From contig JARYHS010008074.1 in assembly GCA_031002005.1 (NCBI GenBank), positions 8,316,924 through 8,380,923 of the forward strand: 64,000 nucleotides of DNA, read 5' to 3'. The notes under the pieces are model-generated. The model was not told the origin of the DNA and ran no database searches. It worked only from the letters and a program-made list of their open reading frames with translations. The DNA is from Vandiemenella viatica. Lineage: Eukaryota > Arthropoda > Insecta > Orthoptera > Morabidae. Every line of letters begins with the position of its first letter. Position 1 is the stretch's first letter. The translations under genes and the position numbers were made by a program. Of the stretch, positions 23,216-33,174 are shown piece by piece.

Positions 23216-24252
23216 AAGTGTTGTTGAACATACCTGCATAGTTGAAGAGATCTTCAGACATAGCTACCAGAACTCAGAAGAGACACGACCTTATTCGTCG
23301 AGCTGCAGGGCAGAAGTGATTGCGTGTTGGTGTAGGCTGGCTATTTACACCTGTTCTCTGTTAATCAATATGTCAAATCGTAATATTTGTATGAGTGAAT
23401 TTGCTTCTTTCTGTATGTTCAGCCAATCGCATACGGAATTGGATAATTATTGAAGATGGTGGATATACTAGAAGTTTATAAGAGACACTGCAATCTTGGC
23501 CATTCACTGACTACAGTGGAAGGCCGTCTACATCCATCAGTGAGTGAGGTTTATAAAATGTTTTGCTGTTCTGACATTGTTTACATCGGTAAGACCAATC
23601 GCGAGGTGGCACTATAAGCAAACCAACATTGATAGATGAGCCGTAGTTGGGTACGCGGTCTGCACTGGGCATGTAATTGATTCTGAAGATAGCTGTGGAC
23701 GGAAGAGCATACGTGGCATAGACGAGTGAAACGGGTATTGGCAGTTAATTAAAAACAAAAAAAATCAGGGACGACAGAGGGCTAATAGTCATTAACGCTT
23801 TGCAGAAAAATATGCAAAAGAATAACGAGGTTGTAACTCTGATTAAGGCTGTAGCATGATAGGCAAAAGCTTAGTGAATAATAATAATAATAAAACGTGG
23901 CATCACCGAAATACTGCAAAGCACATTTTTCTATAGATAGGTAGCTTGTGAAAGAGTTTTGTCTGTCTGAAAATTCATTAATTTGTTTGCCTGCGTATAG
24001 GTAGTCGTATTTATTTCGTTATACTGTATATGTATGCTGTAATGCATTTTGTGACAGGCTTCGTTTTTAGTTGTTTACTGAGTAGAAGTTGGTTTATTAC
24101 TTTCAATTTTTCTTTTGAGAGTATTAATTAACGCATTCTCAGTGCTTCGTTAACGACGAACAGTAGAGCAGCAATATCACTAGCCGAAGTTTAATAATAC
24201 CGTGGATAATACAGCTTGTCTAAGAAAATAAATATTTTGTGGATTGTTCTAC
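23216..24252. other. no firm gene; weak GIY-YIG-like words
   Basis: Around 23,550-23,620 the plus strand reads EVYKMFCCSDIVYIGKTNREVAL in one frame (given here only as a clue). It recalls the GIY-YIG nuclease of Penelope-like elements but is too short to be sure. An (AAT)n run is at about 23,879-23,893. No downstream TIR-domain exon of the Toll-like receptor was found here. Confidence 0.25.
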
Positions 24253-26241
24253 CTGTAGCAGACAAAGGCGTCGTAGACGAATTCTTTCCCGTCTTCTGCA
24301 CGGGCCCTCTTGGTTCTCCATCTGATCGTGGTTAGATGAAGCAAGTACTTGAGCTCGAACTTGAAGCGGTAAACTAAGACAACAACCACCGTGGCGAGCA
24401 CAGCTGCGACTCCTAGCGGCGCCGCCACAGCCAGCAACAGGTTGACCTCTTCGCGGCACCGCGACTCGTCGAACTCGACTGCCAGCACTGGCGAGCCGCG
24501 CAGCACGCCGGGCGCGGAGCACAGCAGAGGCGCGCGGCGGCCCAGCGACAGCACGCGAGTCGCGCGCCGCGGGGACGCGAGCCAGGCGAGCAGCGCCGGC
24601 GTGTCGCACGAGGCGCAGTCCAGCGGGTTCCCTCCGAGGTCCACCCACTCGAGCTCGTCGAAGTCGACTGCCAGCACTGGCGAGCCGCGCAGCACGCCGG
24701 GCGCGGAGCACAGCAGAGGCGCGCGGCGGCCCAGCGACAGCACGCGAGTCGTGCGCCGCGGGGACGCGAGCCAGGCGAGCAGCGCCGGCGTGTCGCACGA
24801 GGCGCAGTCCAGCGGGTTCCCTCCGAGGTCCACCCACTCGAGCTCGTCGAAGTCGACTGCCAGCACTGGCGAGCCGCGCAGCACGCCGGGCGCGGAGCAC
24901 AGCAGAGGCGCGCGGCGGCCCCAGCGACAGCACGCGAGTCGTGCGCCGCGGGGACGCGAGCCAGGCGAGCAGCGCCGGCGTGTCGCACGAGGCGCAGTCC
25001 AGCGGGTTCCCTCCGAGGTCCACCCACTCGAGCTCGTCGAAGTCGACTGCCAGCACTGGCGAGCCGCGCAGCACGCCGGGCGCGGAGCACAGCAGAGGCG
25101 CGCGGCGGCCCAGCGACAGCACGCGAGTCGTGCGCCGCGGGACGCGAGCCAGGCGAGCAGCGCCGGCGTGTCGCACGAGGCGCAGTCCAGCGGGTTCCCT
25201 CCGAGGTCCACCCACTCGAGCTCGTCGAAGTCGACTGCCAGCACTGGCGAGCCGCGCAGCACGCCGGGCGCGGAGCACAGCAGAGGCGCGCGGCGGCCCA
25301 GCGACAGCACGCGAGTCGTGCGCCGCGGGGACGCGAGCCAGGCGAGCAGCGCCGGCGTGTCGCACGAGGCGCAGTCCAGCGGGTTCCCTCCGAGGTCCAC
25401 CCACTCGAGCTCGTCGAAGTCGACTGCCAGCACTGGCGAGCCGCGCAGCACGCCGGGCGCGGAGCACAGCAGAGGCGCGCGGCGGCCCAGCGACAGCACG
25501 CGAGTCGTGCGCCGCGGGGACGCGAGCCAGGCGAGCAGCGCCGGCGTGTCGCACGAGGCGCAGTCCAGCGGGTTCCCTCCGAGGTCCACCCACTCGAGCT
25601 CGTCGAAGTCGACTGCCAGCACTGGCGAGCCGCGCAGCACGCCGGGCGCGGAGCACAGCAGAGGCGCGCGGCGGCCCAGCGACAGCACGCGAGTCGTGCG
25701 CCGCGGGGACGCGAGCCAGGCGAGCAGCGCCGGCGTGTCGCACGAGGCGCAGTCCAGCGGGTTCCCTCCGAGGTCCACCCACTCGAGCTCGTCGAAGTCG
25801 ACTGCCAGCACTGGCGAGCCGCGCAGCACGCCGGGCGCGGAGCACAGCAGAGGCGCGCGGCGGCCCAGCGACAGCACGCGAGTCGTGCGCCGCGGGGACG
25901 CGAGCCAGGCGAGCAGCGCCGGCGTGTCGCACGAGGCGCAGTCCAGCGGGTTCCCTCCGAGGTCCACCCACTCGAGCTCGTCGAAGTCGACTGCCAGCAC
26001 TGGCGAGCCGCGCAGCACGCCGGGCGCGGAGCACAGCAGAGGCGCGCGGCGGCCCAGCGACAGCACGCGAGTCGTGCGCCGCGGGGACGCGAGCCAGGCG
26101 AGCAGCGCCGGCGTGTCGCACGAGGCGCAGTCCAGCGGGTTCCCTCCGAGATCCACCCACTCGAGCTCGTCCAGCGACTCGCACATCGTCGCCGTCGCCG
26201 ACGGAAACGAGTTGAACGAGAAGTTGGCTTTGTGAACACAC
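24253..26241 (-). CDS. Toll-like receptor exon: nine LRRCT caps, membrane anchor, start of TIR
   Basis: The minus strand has an acceptor (acttggcag, exon starting at 26,241) and a donor (ctacag/gtagaa, exon ending at 24,253). The exon opens CVHKANFSFNSFP and then LDELEWVDLGGNPLDC. Nine tandem modules of 63 residues follow, each a last LRR plus an LRRCT cap with DCASC and LLCSAPGVLRG. After the last come FDESRC, a hydrophobic anchor (LLLAVAAPLGVAAVLATVVV), basic cytoplasmic residues and YDAFVCY, box 1 of the TIR signalling domain, cut by the next intron. TLRs sense ligands with the LRR ectodomain and signal through TIR. Two opposite one-base indels (about 25,140 and 24,917) put one module out of frame without a stop. 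Long frames in the other five readings are GC-driven shadows. Confidence 0.85.
24470..26178 (-). repeat. 189-bp tandem coding repeat, nine copies
   Basis: The anchor word gagctcgtcg (plus strand) or its one-base variant starts at 24,651, 24,840, 25,030, 25,218, 25,407, 25,596, 25,785, 25,974 and 26,163. Spacing is 189 bp except 190 and 188 around the two indels. Units are almost identical: I see a gag-atc change in the first-translated unit and a gtc-gcg change in the last. The array is strongly GC- and CpG-rich within AT-rich surroundings. Confidence 0.95.
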
Positions 26242-26329
26242 CTGCCAAGTATAAAAATCATTCTGATTATTTCTCCTTGTAGAGATGAATTGCAATGGAA
26301 GTATACATTGCAGTGACATATTACACACA

Positions 26330-27059
26330 AAAATTTATGCTCACTGTAGACAAGTTAAGCCGATTATAATTATTTCATAACCGTTTTTCATTGGATTTAA
26401 TGAGTATTTACTAGTAATGTATATTCAGCCTGTACTAGCTTATTAATTCCTACTAATTATGAATTTTTTTTTTATAACACACATAAATCATTGTATTAAA
26501 CCAAGTTTTTATGCCTGGAAACAAACTTATTCACTCGATACTACTTCAGCATGTTTCTACAACGTCTATCTACTAGCTTTGAAACAGTAACATATTTTCA
26601 TGAAATGGATAGATCACTAATAATCGCATTCCTTTGTTATAACTATTCAAGAAAAAGTGTACGCGAAGTCGATGAAACAGGTAGGACAGAAGTAATACAA
26701 CAGAATTCGCCAGGTTACGCGCGGTACTCGCCGATGAGTTGCAGCCACCGTGAAAGTGATCCCCTCACGATACACGTGTTGATTTTCAAGGAATTATATT
26801 GACAGAGGCTGAATCAAGCCTGGACGAAAATTAAGACTAATATTCCATGGTGTATACTGGAGTTAGAGTGAATGAGCTGGCTGCCATACCGAATTCTGAC
26901 TATAATGACGTCACAGGCAGGTTGAGACGTTTTGACACCTGTTGTGTATAGGTTGAATGGCAGCCTGGGCCAGATTGACTACTAATATTCTATCGTGCCC
27001 CAAAGTTGCTGAAACAATAACTGAATAGAGTAGAACTGGGAAATGAATAGATAAATGTT
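26330..27059. other. intronic sequence, no gene seen
   Basis: AT-rich, with only short frames lacking motifs. Confidence 0.4.
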
Positions 27060-28932
27060 GAAAATATAAAGCCAGTAATAGAGGTGTTACTGGTGAACTG
27101 TAGAAGTTTAATGAAACAAAGTAATCACATTTGCAAACTTAATAGAGATACACCAACCACAAGTAATAATTGGGGTAGAGATTTGGTTAAAAGAAGAAGT
27201 GCTAGACAGTGAGGTTTTTCCTGATGGTTACAGAGTGTACCGCAAAGATAGAGGAGCAACTGGTGGAGAAGTTGTTATACTAGTTAACAAAAACTACCAC
27301 AGTTCAGTGGTTTTCATAGATCATTACCATGAGTTACAGCGTATAGATTACTGGGTTAATAAAAAAGGAACAGATCAGGGTGTTGCCTAAATGGAAGAAT
27401 GACAGCTGAAGATGAGGCTCATGGTGAGAAAAGAATGGTCATTATTGGTAGGTATTTAAATTTACCAGTTGTAAACTGGGTAGGAAATAAGATTAATAAC
27501 AAAACGGAACAGAGATTTGCAAATGCCTCAATAAGGGAAGGAGGATTTACACAAATGGTAGAGCAAAACATTAGGGGACAAAATATTTTGGATATATTTC
27601 TAATAAAACCCGATGATAACCTTGTGCGGTGTCAAGTAACCGAAGGAATAAGTGATCATGAAGCAGTTCTGATGGATATTAGAGGATTCAGTGAACTCGC
27701 AGCCAAAATTGAAGGGGGAAATATGTAAAATTATAAAAAGGCACAGAATTCGAATTTGAAGAGATATTTCAGAGAACGTTTCAGCCAATGGAAGGAAGCA
27801 AGTACAGCAGAGTCAAGGTGGGAAAAGTTTAAGGAGATAATAAGAAAGGGGTAAGAAAAATTTATTCCAGAGCAGAAAATAAAGAGAAGCAGAGAACCCG
27901 TGTACTACTATATGGAGGTCATGAGGTTAAAGAGGTTTATAAGAAGAGGCAGCAGGATAGTAGAGAATATTTAAAACAACTACACAAGGACTTAAAAATA
28001 GCTGATAAGGTGGATAAAGATGAGTTTATGAAGAGTATTGTCAGTGCAGGAGGACCATTGACGGATGCATCTAGAAACTTCTATTGCAATGTTAGAAAAC
28101 TGAGGGCAAGGGAGGGTGTTGAGACGCTTATAGAAAAGGATGGAGATGAAGTTACTTGGGATTTGAAAAAGGCAGAGATTATAAGTAACTGCTTTAGTGA
28201 GATCATTAGGGAAAATGAATCAAAACGGAAGGATGGAATTCGGAGAACGAGCTTGACTACACAATTAGAAATAAGCAGACCAAAAAATTTGAAATTCATC
28301 CTGAGGGTATTATGAAGAAAAAAGAAAACTGAAAAAACATAAAGGGGCTGGTGTAGATAATATTGTTACAGATATCTTAAAGTTAGCCGGATTTCACATT
28401 GCAACTTCTCTTGAAATATTATTTAAATTGAGTCTGTTTATCAGAGGACTGGAAAAGTGCGATAGTAGTACCGGTACATAAAGGAGTGATGAGAAATAAG
28501 AGTCGAAAAGATTATAGGCCAATCAGATTGACATCAGTGGTAGGTAAATCAATGGAAAGATTGGTATGCAACCACATGAGGAATGTGAGGAACATAAGTA
28601 GTTTTCAAGTAGGAAACATGTTTTTTGGCAACGATATTCATGCAGATCTCAGTTGGTGCAAGATATTTTAGATGAAATTCACAAGGGAGGCTAAATTGAT
28701 AGTGTAGATAGTGTAGCACTAGATCCTTCAAAGGCTTTGACAGAGTGAGCCATAAATAGTAAATAAGGTAAAAACTATTGGAGTGGATGAAAAAGTGATT
28801 ATCTGGGTGGAAGAATTTTTAAAAGGTAGAAAACAGAAAGTTAGAGTAGGAAATACAGTATCAAAAGAAATGGAAATAAATGGAAATAAAAGTGGGAGTG
28901 CCACAGGGTATTGGGAACATTGCTATTCATTA
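27060..28932 (+). mobile_element. LINE-A copy 1, 5' part (endonuclease to mid-RT)
   Basis: The plus strand reads LVNCRSLMKQSNHI at 27,085, then FPDGYRVYRKDRG and LVNKNYHSSVVF (27,199-27,390), GRYLNLPVVNW and NILDIFLIKPDDN with GISDHEAVLMDI (27,399-27,728). These are an APE endonuclease in two frames. Reverse transcriptase pieces follow: KDYRPIRLTSVVGKSMERL (28,486-28,671) and the PQG-type block near 28,900. It is a CR1-like LINE with many frameshifts. It stops at a mariner-like insertion at 28,933 and resumes at 30,221. The related copies at 43.4, 49.8, 42.5 and 56.8 kb define the family. Confidence 0.8.
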
Positions 28933-30220
28933 AAGGGCCAGTCAAAACGATTGCAGTGATTTCAGAAAATTACTACAAATTTATTATTTGACATATACTT
29001 ATAAGATTACACAGATATATAAACAAACTGTGAAAGTTTTTTTGAGTGTCTACAGATGCTCCATATGTGCACCTTTAGTGACTCTGCCCACATCAAGTCT
29101 ATAATCGAGTTCTTCCCATACCCAATGCAGCATGTCTCTGTCAATGAGAGCATTGGTGATGCGAACCCGCAGGTCTGGCAGATCAACTGGTACTTGTGGC
29201 ACAAACAATGTGCTTTTACGAAACCCCAAACAAAAAATTCTCAGGGGTTAGGTCAGGGGAAGGAGGAGGCCATGACATCAGCTGACGATCAGCATCCCCA
29301 GCACGAACAATCCATCTGTTTGGAATCCTGGTGTTTAGGAAATTACGGACAACTAGAGAAAAATGGGGTGGAGCACCGTCCTGCTGGAAAATGAAATCTT
29401 CACTGTCAGTTTCCAGAAGTGGCATGAGCCAATTCTGCAATATTTACAGATAGATATTACCTGTGATCGTCACCTCATTAAAGCTAAAAGTCCATAAAGT
29501 TTCTTTAGCGAGATCGCGCTAAACACGTTCACTTTGGGAGAGTCACGAACGTGCTCCACGTAATCTTGGGGGTTTTCGGTCCCCCAAATGCGCACATTGT
29601 GCCTGTTCACTTTTACACTCACATTAAAAGTGGCCTCATCACTAAACACATGTTTTTCTGTGAATGTTTCGTCTTGTTATAGACATTGGGCACAGAATTG
29701 AAAACGACGCACCTCATCGTTGTGCGACAGTGCTTGTAGCAACTGTAACCTGTAAGGCTTCATACACAGTCGCTTCCGCAGGATTCTCCAAACTGTCTTC
29801 TGTGGAGTACCTAATTCCCTGTTCGCTCGAGGAGTAGACTTCTGTGGGCTACTAACGTACACGTTCAACGGTTTCTTCAGACACAGGAGGGCGACCCGTT
29901 GTTTTACCTTTACAAAGGCATCCCGTGGCTTTAAACTATTGATAGCAAAGCCGAATGGTGTTAGCATGCGGGGGATCCTGGCCGAACTTTGTTCTAAAAT
30001 GTCACTGTTACCACAGACTGAGTCGAATGAAACGCTTTCTCACTTTCAGCCAATTTGGTCTCTAGCGCTCTATCGTCCACCGCGGGAAGCTTGCATTTAC
30101 TGCAATCGAAACTTGGAGAGCCACTTGTCTTAGGATAACAGCAAACTCCATGATCGTACCTATAATAAGACAGCCAAAAGAAAAATCGTGAAATCGCTGC
30201 AATCATTTTGACTAGCCCTG
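28933..30220 (-). mobile_element. mariner-like DNA transposon inserted in LINE-A
   Basis: The 1,288-bp unit is bounded by inverted repeats: the left end GGGCCAGTCAAAACGATTGC (from 28,935) and its near match, read inward on the minus strand from 30,218, agree at 27 of the first 30 positions. A TA dinucleotide flanks both ends (28,931-28,932 and 30,221-30,222), the target duplication of Tc1/mariner elements. The uninterrupted target is seen in the LINE-A copy at 49,934-49,935. Confidence 0.92.
29007..30190 (-). pseudogene. mariner-like transposase, broken
   Basis: On the minus strand the N-terminal DNA-binding part shows SPQKSTPRANRELGTPQKTVWRI-like words, of which TPQKTVWRILRKRL is the helix-turn-helix, and LSHNDEVRRFQFCAQ (29,677-29,967). 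The catalytic part shows DFIFQQDGAPPHF, the second catalytic Asp block, and PPPSPDLTPENF, the SPDL…P block before the last acidic residue (29,216-29,440). The C-terminus follows (29,007-29,204). It would cut and paste the element by its inverted repeats. Several frame changes, including a wholly scrambled centre, make it inactive. Confidence 0.8.
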
Positions 30221-30495
30221 TATTCTAATGAATAATTGTGTTAATGGTTTACTATCAGAAATTAGATTGTTTGCTGATGACATAATGCTATATAAAAAGA
30301 TCAAAACAATAGAGGACTATAAACAACTGCAGGGTGATCTGGAGAGGATATTTAGTTGGACTGGTAAACATGGGATAAAGATAAATGCAAAGAGCCAGAT
30401 AGATATGTTCACTTTGATCCCATGTGAGAATATTCTCGGCGATGTGGAACAGTACATACACTTTTTAGTCATGTCAATAGTATTAAATAATTGAT
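30221..30495 (+). mobile_element. LINE-A copy 1, 3' continuation (RT catalytic block)
   Basis: Directly after the transposon the LINE frame resumes with NNCVNGLLSEIRLFADDIM, which contains the FADD catalytic box, then TIEDYKQLQGDLERIFSW and HGIKINAK. It matches the copy at 49,940-50,100. After about 30,430 the similarity to LINE-A is lost, so this copy is truncated or joined to another repeat. Confidence 0.85.
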
Positions 30496-32221
30496 AGTAT
30501 TTGGGTGCACGGCAGTGCACCCGCCAAGTCGAGTCAACGGCGGCACTACCTACCCTTTTCTCGAAGCGATTCGAGCCATTTTTGAACCTCAATTTCTTCG
30601 GTAGTATTTATGCTACATGTCTCAAATTTCTGTTATGCATGGATATCAGCAATCTTAGCAAACATACTAAATTTTATTTCACTACTAATCTTAGTTCCGT
30701 TGTTTTAGGATGCAAACTACAGAGATTTTGTCACTCACTGACTCACGCACTGACTGACTGATGATCATCAAAATTCTATGGCACTTCCCGTACCTGTAGA
30801 AAGATGAAATTTGGTAAACACGTAACATTTTACCCACATATTATAAGACTGAAGTTCGTAAATTTCGATATAACTACCCTCTTACCTACCCCTAACACAA
30901 AATCGCTTTCTGCCCTAATTACTTTATAAACCTCAGATTATCACTGTAGAGTTAGCTTACTATGTTTAACTAATATGTTTAATTTTACTTCTTTCCTTTT
31001 CTTACTTTTCAAGTTATTGAAATTCAAAATTTTATTTCGGCATAACACCGCGACATCAAAATTCCCCCGTTCTTCCAGCAATCCCAGAAACAAGTGATTT
31101 GGTACACATATATGGTTTCACCCTAAATCATTATAAAAATCTGATATTGGAGTTTTTACCAATATTTATTTAATTACAATTGCAAAGATTAAAAATTCTG
31201 GCACATATTTGCGGCTTGATTACTTTGCTCGGGATGAAGCTATAAATCTGATATTTCTATGCATTATAGAGGCAAGCAAGTTTAACAAGAACCCTAAATT
31301 TTACTTTGTTCCTATGATTAGTTTGGAAGTTACTTGTTATTTATTTGAGGTGGTAACTAAACTGCTCGGCTACGACGCACATTAATTTTTTGCAGAGATT
31401 GGGGCACTGTTGGTAATGATATTGCTGATTTTCCCTGTATTCAATTTGCAGGTTAATTGATTTGTTTTGGATGAAGCTATATGTTCAAACCATTGAACCT
31501 GTCACATGAAGAGAATCAATTTCCAAAATAATCAAAAACAGAAAAACAAAAGAAGGTTCGGGGATGTGTGTGTGTGTGTGTTTTTTTGAACGTTGCAGCG
31601 ATTGTAACACATCGTTCATCTGAGAAATATGATTGCCAATTTAAGCTAACAAATCAACTTAGATACCTGACTTTCTTTTCGTACGAATCGATACTGCATA
31701 TTCACCATTGCCATGAATGCATAATTTTACAGCGTGGTTCAGGCTTCATTTCCATGTAAACGCTAACTCGCTTTCTTTTGGTATTAATCTAAAATACATA
31801 TGCGCTATTGCCATGGATGTATAATTTTACAGCTTCGTCCAGGATGTATTTTCACGTGAACACCTAATGTAGTTGGTGAACAGAAACATGGTCTCGTAAC
31901 AATCAACTTCGCCATATAGCATATTTCCTTCTTGGGTCCCTGGCGTTGCGTCCTAGCCTAGATCAGCAAGTTTAACTAATATCTTAAATTTTAATTTGTT
32001 CCTGCGCTTAGTTTGGAATTTACTAGTAATTTTGTTTATGGTGGTAATGAAACCAACTGCAATTTTTCGGCTACCGCACACGCTCACTGTTTTCAGGGAG
32101 TGTGGCATTGTTGGTAAAGTTTTTTGATGTCTTAAATTCTGAAATGTTCTTATCCAGTGATTTTCAAATGGAATGATTACATTTGAGAGGCGATTCAGAA
32201 CAAGCGATAAAGTTACAAAAA
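30496..32221. repeat. unclassified repeat block with palindromes and direct repeats
   Basis: It starts with two perfect hairpins: GGGTGCAC/GTGCACCC (30,503-30,522) and CTCGAA/TTCGAG (30,560-30,575). It contains a tgac-type short repeat (30,725-30,760), a GT run (31,566-31,581), and a duplicated segment of about 100 bp (around 31,706 and 31,807; ttgccatg.atg.ataattttacagc). A longer direct repeat of about 155 bp (about 31,265-31,420 and 31,960-32,125) shares gcaagtttaac and gcactgttggtaa-like words. No coding region is supported. Confidence 0.5.
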
Positions 32222-32742
32222 GAAATGAGATCCCACAAAAACAATTCTTGTAAAAATAGGTCAAATCTCGTGTTCATGTAGTGACAAAAAGTTATGAGAT
32301 CTTCTGAGCCAAGTCACTTTGTGAAACAGAATGGTTTCTATCGGTGTCATAGATCGTTTATCTAGGATAAAAAAATTTGATGACTTGACCATTATGTTCG
32401 TCATAATTTTTACTGAAATTGAGGGAATCATGTATACTTGTCAAAATCGAAAAAGATCGAGGGAAATCTTGGCTTTTAAGAATTTATATGTTTGATAAAG
32501 CAACACATTTAAGGTATTTATATAGGTTAACTAAAACATGGCCTGCATAATGGCCAAGTCATCAGATTTTTTTATCCTCAATAAACGATCTATGACACCG
32601 AGAGAAACCATTCTGTTTCACAAAGTGAAGTGAATACACACTGTAAAGTGTAGACTTGGCTCAGAAGAAGATCTCATAACTTTCTGACACTACATCAACA
32701 CGAGACTTGGCCTATTTTTACAAGAATTGTTTTTGTGGGATA
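32222..32742. mobile_element. foldback element with long inverted repeats
   Basis: The left arm (about 32,224-32,395, starting atcccacaaaaacaattctt) and the right arm (about 32,560-32,742, ending in the reverse complement) match over about 170 bp with few differences. The right arm has an extra insert of about 25 bp near 32,640. The loop is about 160 bp with no coding frame. This is a MITE or foldback design. No target duplication is clear. Confidence 0.8.
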
Positions 32743-32814
32743 ATTATATATTGACAACAAGTTAGCTACAACCCATTAGTATAATCAATATCTCCTTTAA
32801 TCTACAAATACAAT

Positions 32815-33110
32815 CCCGAGTTAATTACTACTTATTATGTGGAACAGTGTATACACTTTTTACCAGCATCTAATAACCAGTTATTTTCTTACCAACCAGT
32901 TACCATGATAAGTTTCTCAGTAATTTGCGACTACATATTATATCATGTTAGTTACTATTTATGTGGAACAGTACACACACCTATTAACAATATCAATTAT
33001 ATTTCCAACAACTCATAAGCAGTCAATTACTTAAAAACCTGATTGTATGATAATTTTTCACAGCAGTTTTTGAGTGCATGCTATCCCATGTTAGTTACTA
33101 TATATGAGAA
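32815..33110. repeat. degenerate tandem repeat
   Basis: Two to three units share a …gttagttactatttatgtggaacag… block near 32,820, 32,945 and 33,090. The same tgtggaacagt.ca.acacttttta word occurs at about 30,441, linking this stretch to the repeat block after LINE-A. Confidence 0.5.
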
Positions 33111-33174
33111 AAATTTTGTAAACAGTGTAATTACTTAATTTATCAAAAGTTTCAACAGAAAGAAAAACCATATA

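Noticed and set aside
24470..26178. CRISPR-like or satellite reading of the 189-bp array
   Set aside because: There are no spacers, units abut, and they encode a coherent protein domain in frame with the receptor.
24220..26328. Very long open frames in several other readings of the LRRCT array, including plus-strand frames of 424 and 614 residues
   Set aside because: The repeat is so GC-rich that stops are rare in all frames. Only one minus-strand frame gives LRR, LRRCT, membrane anchor and TIR box and fits the splice sites.
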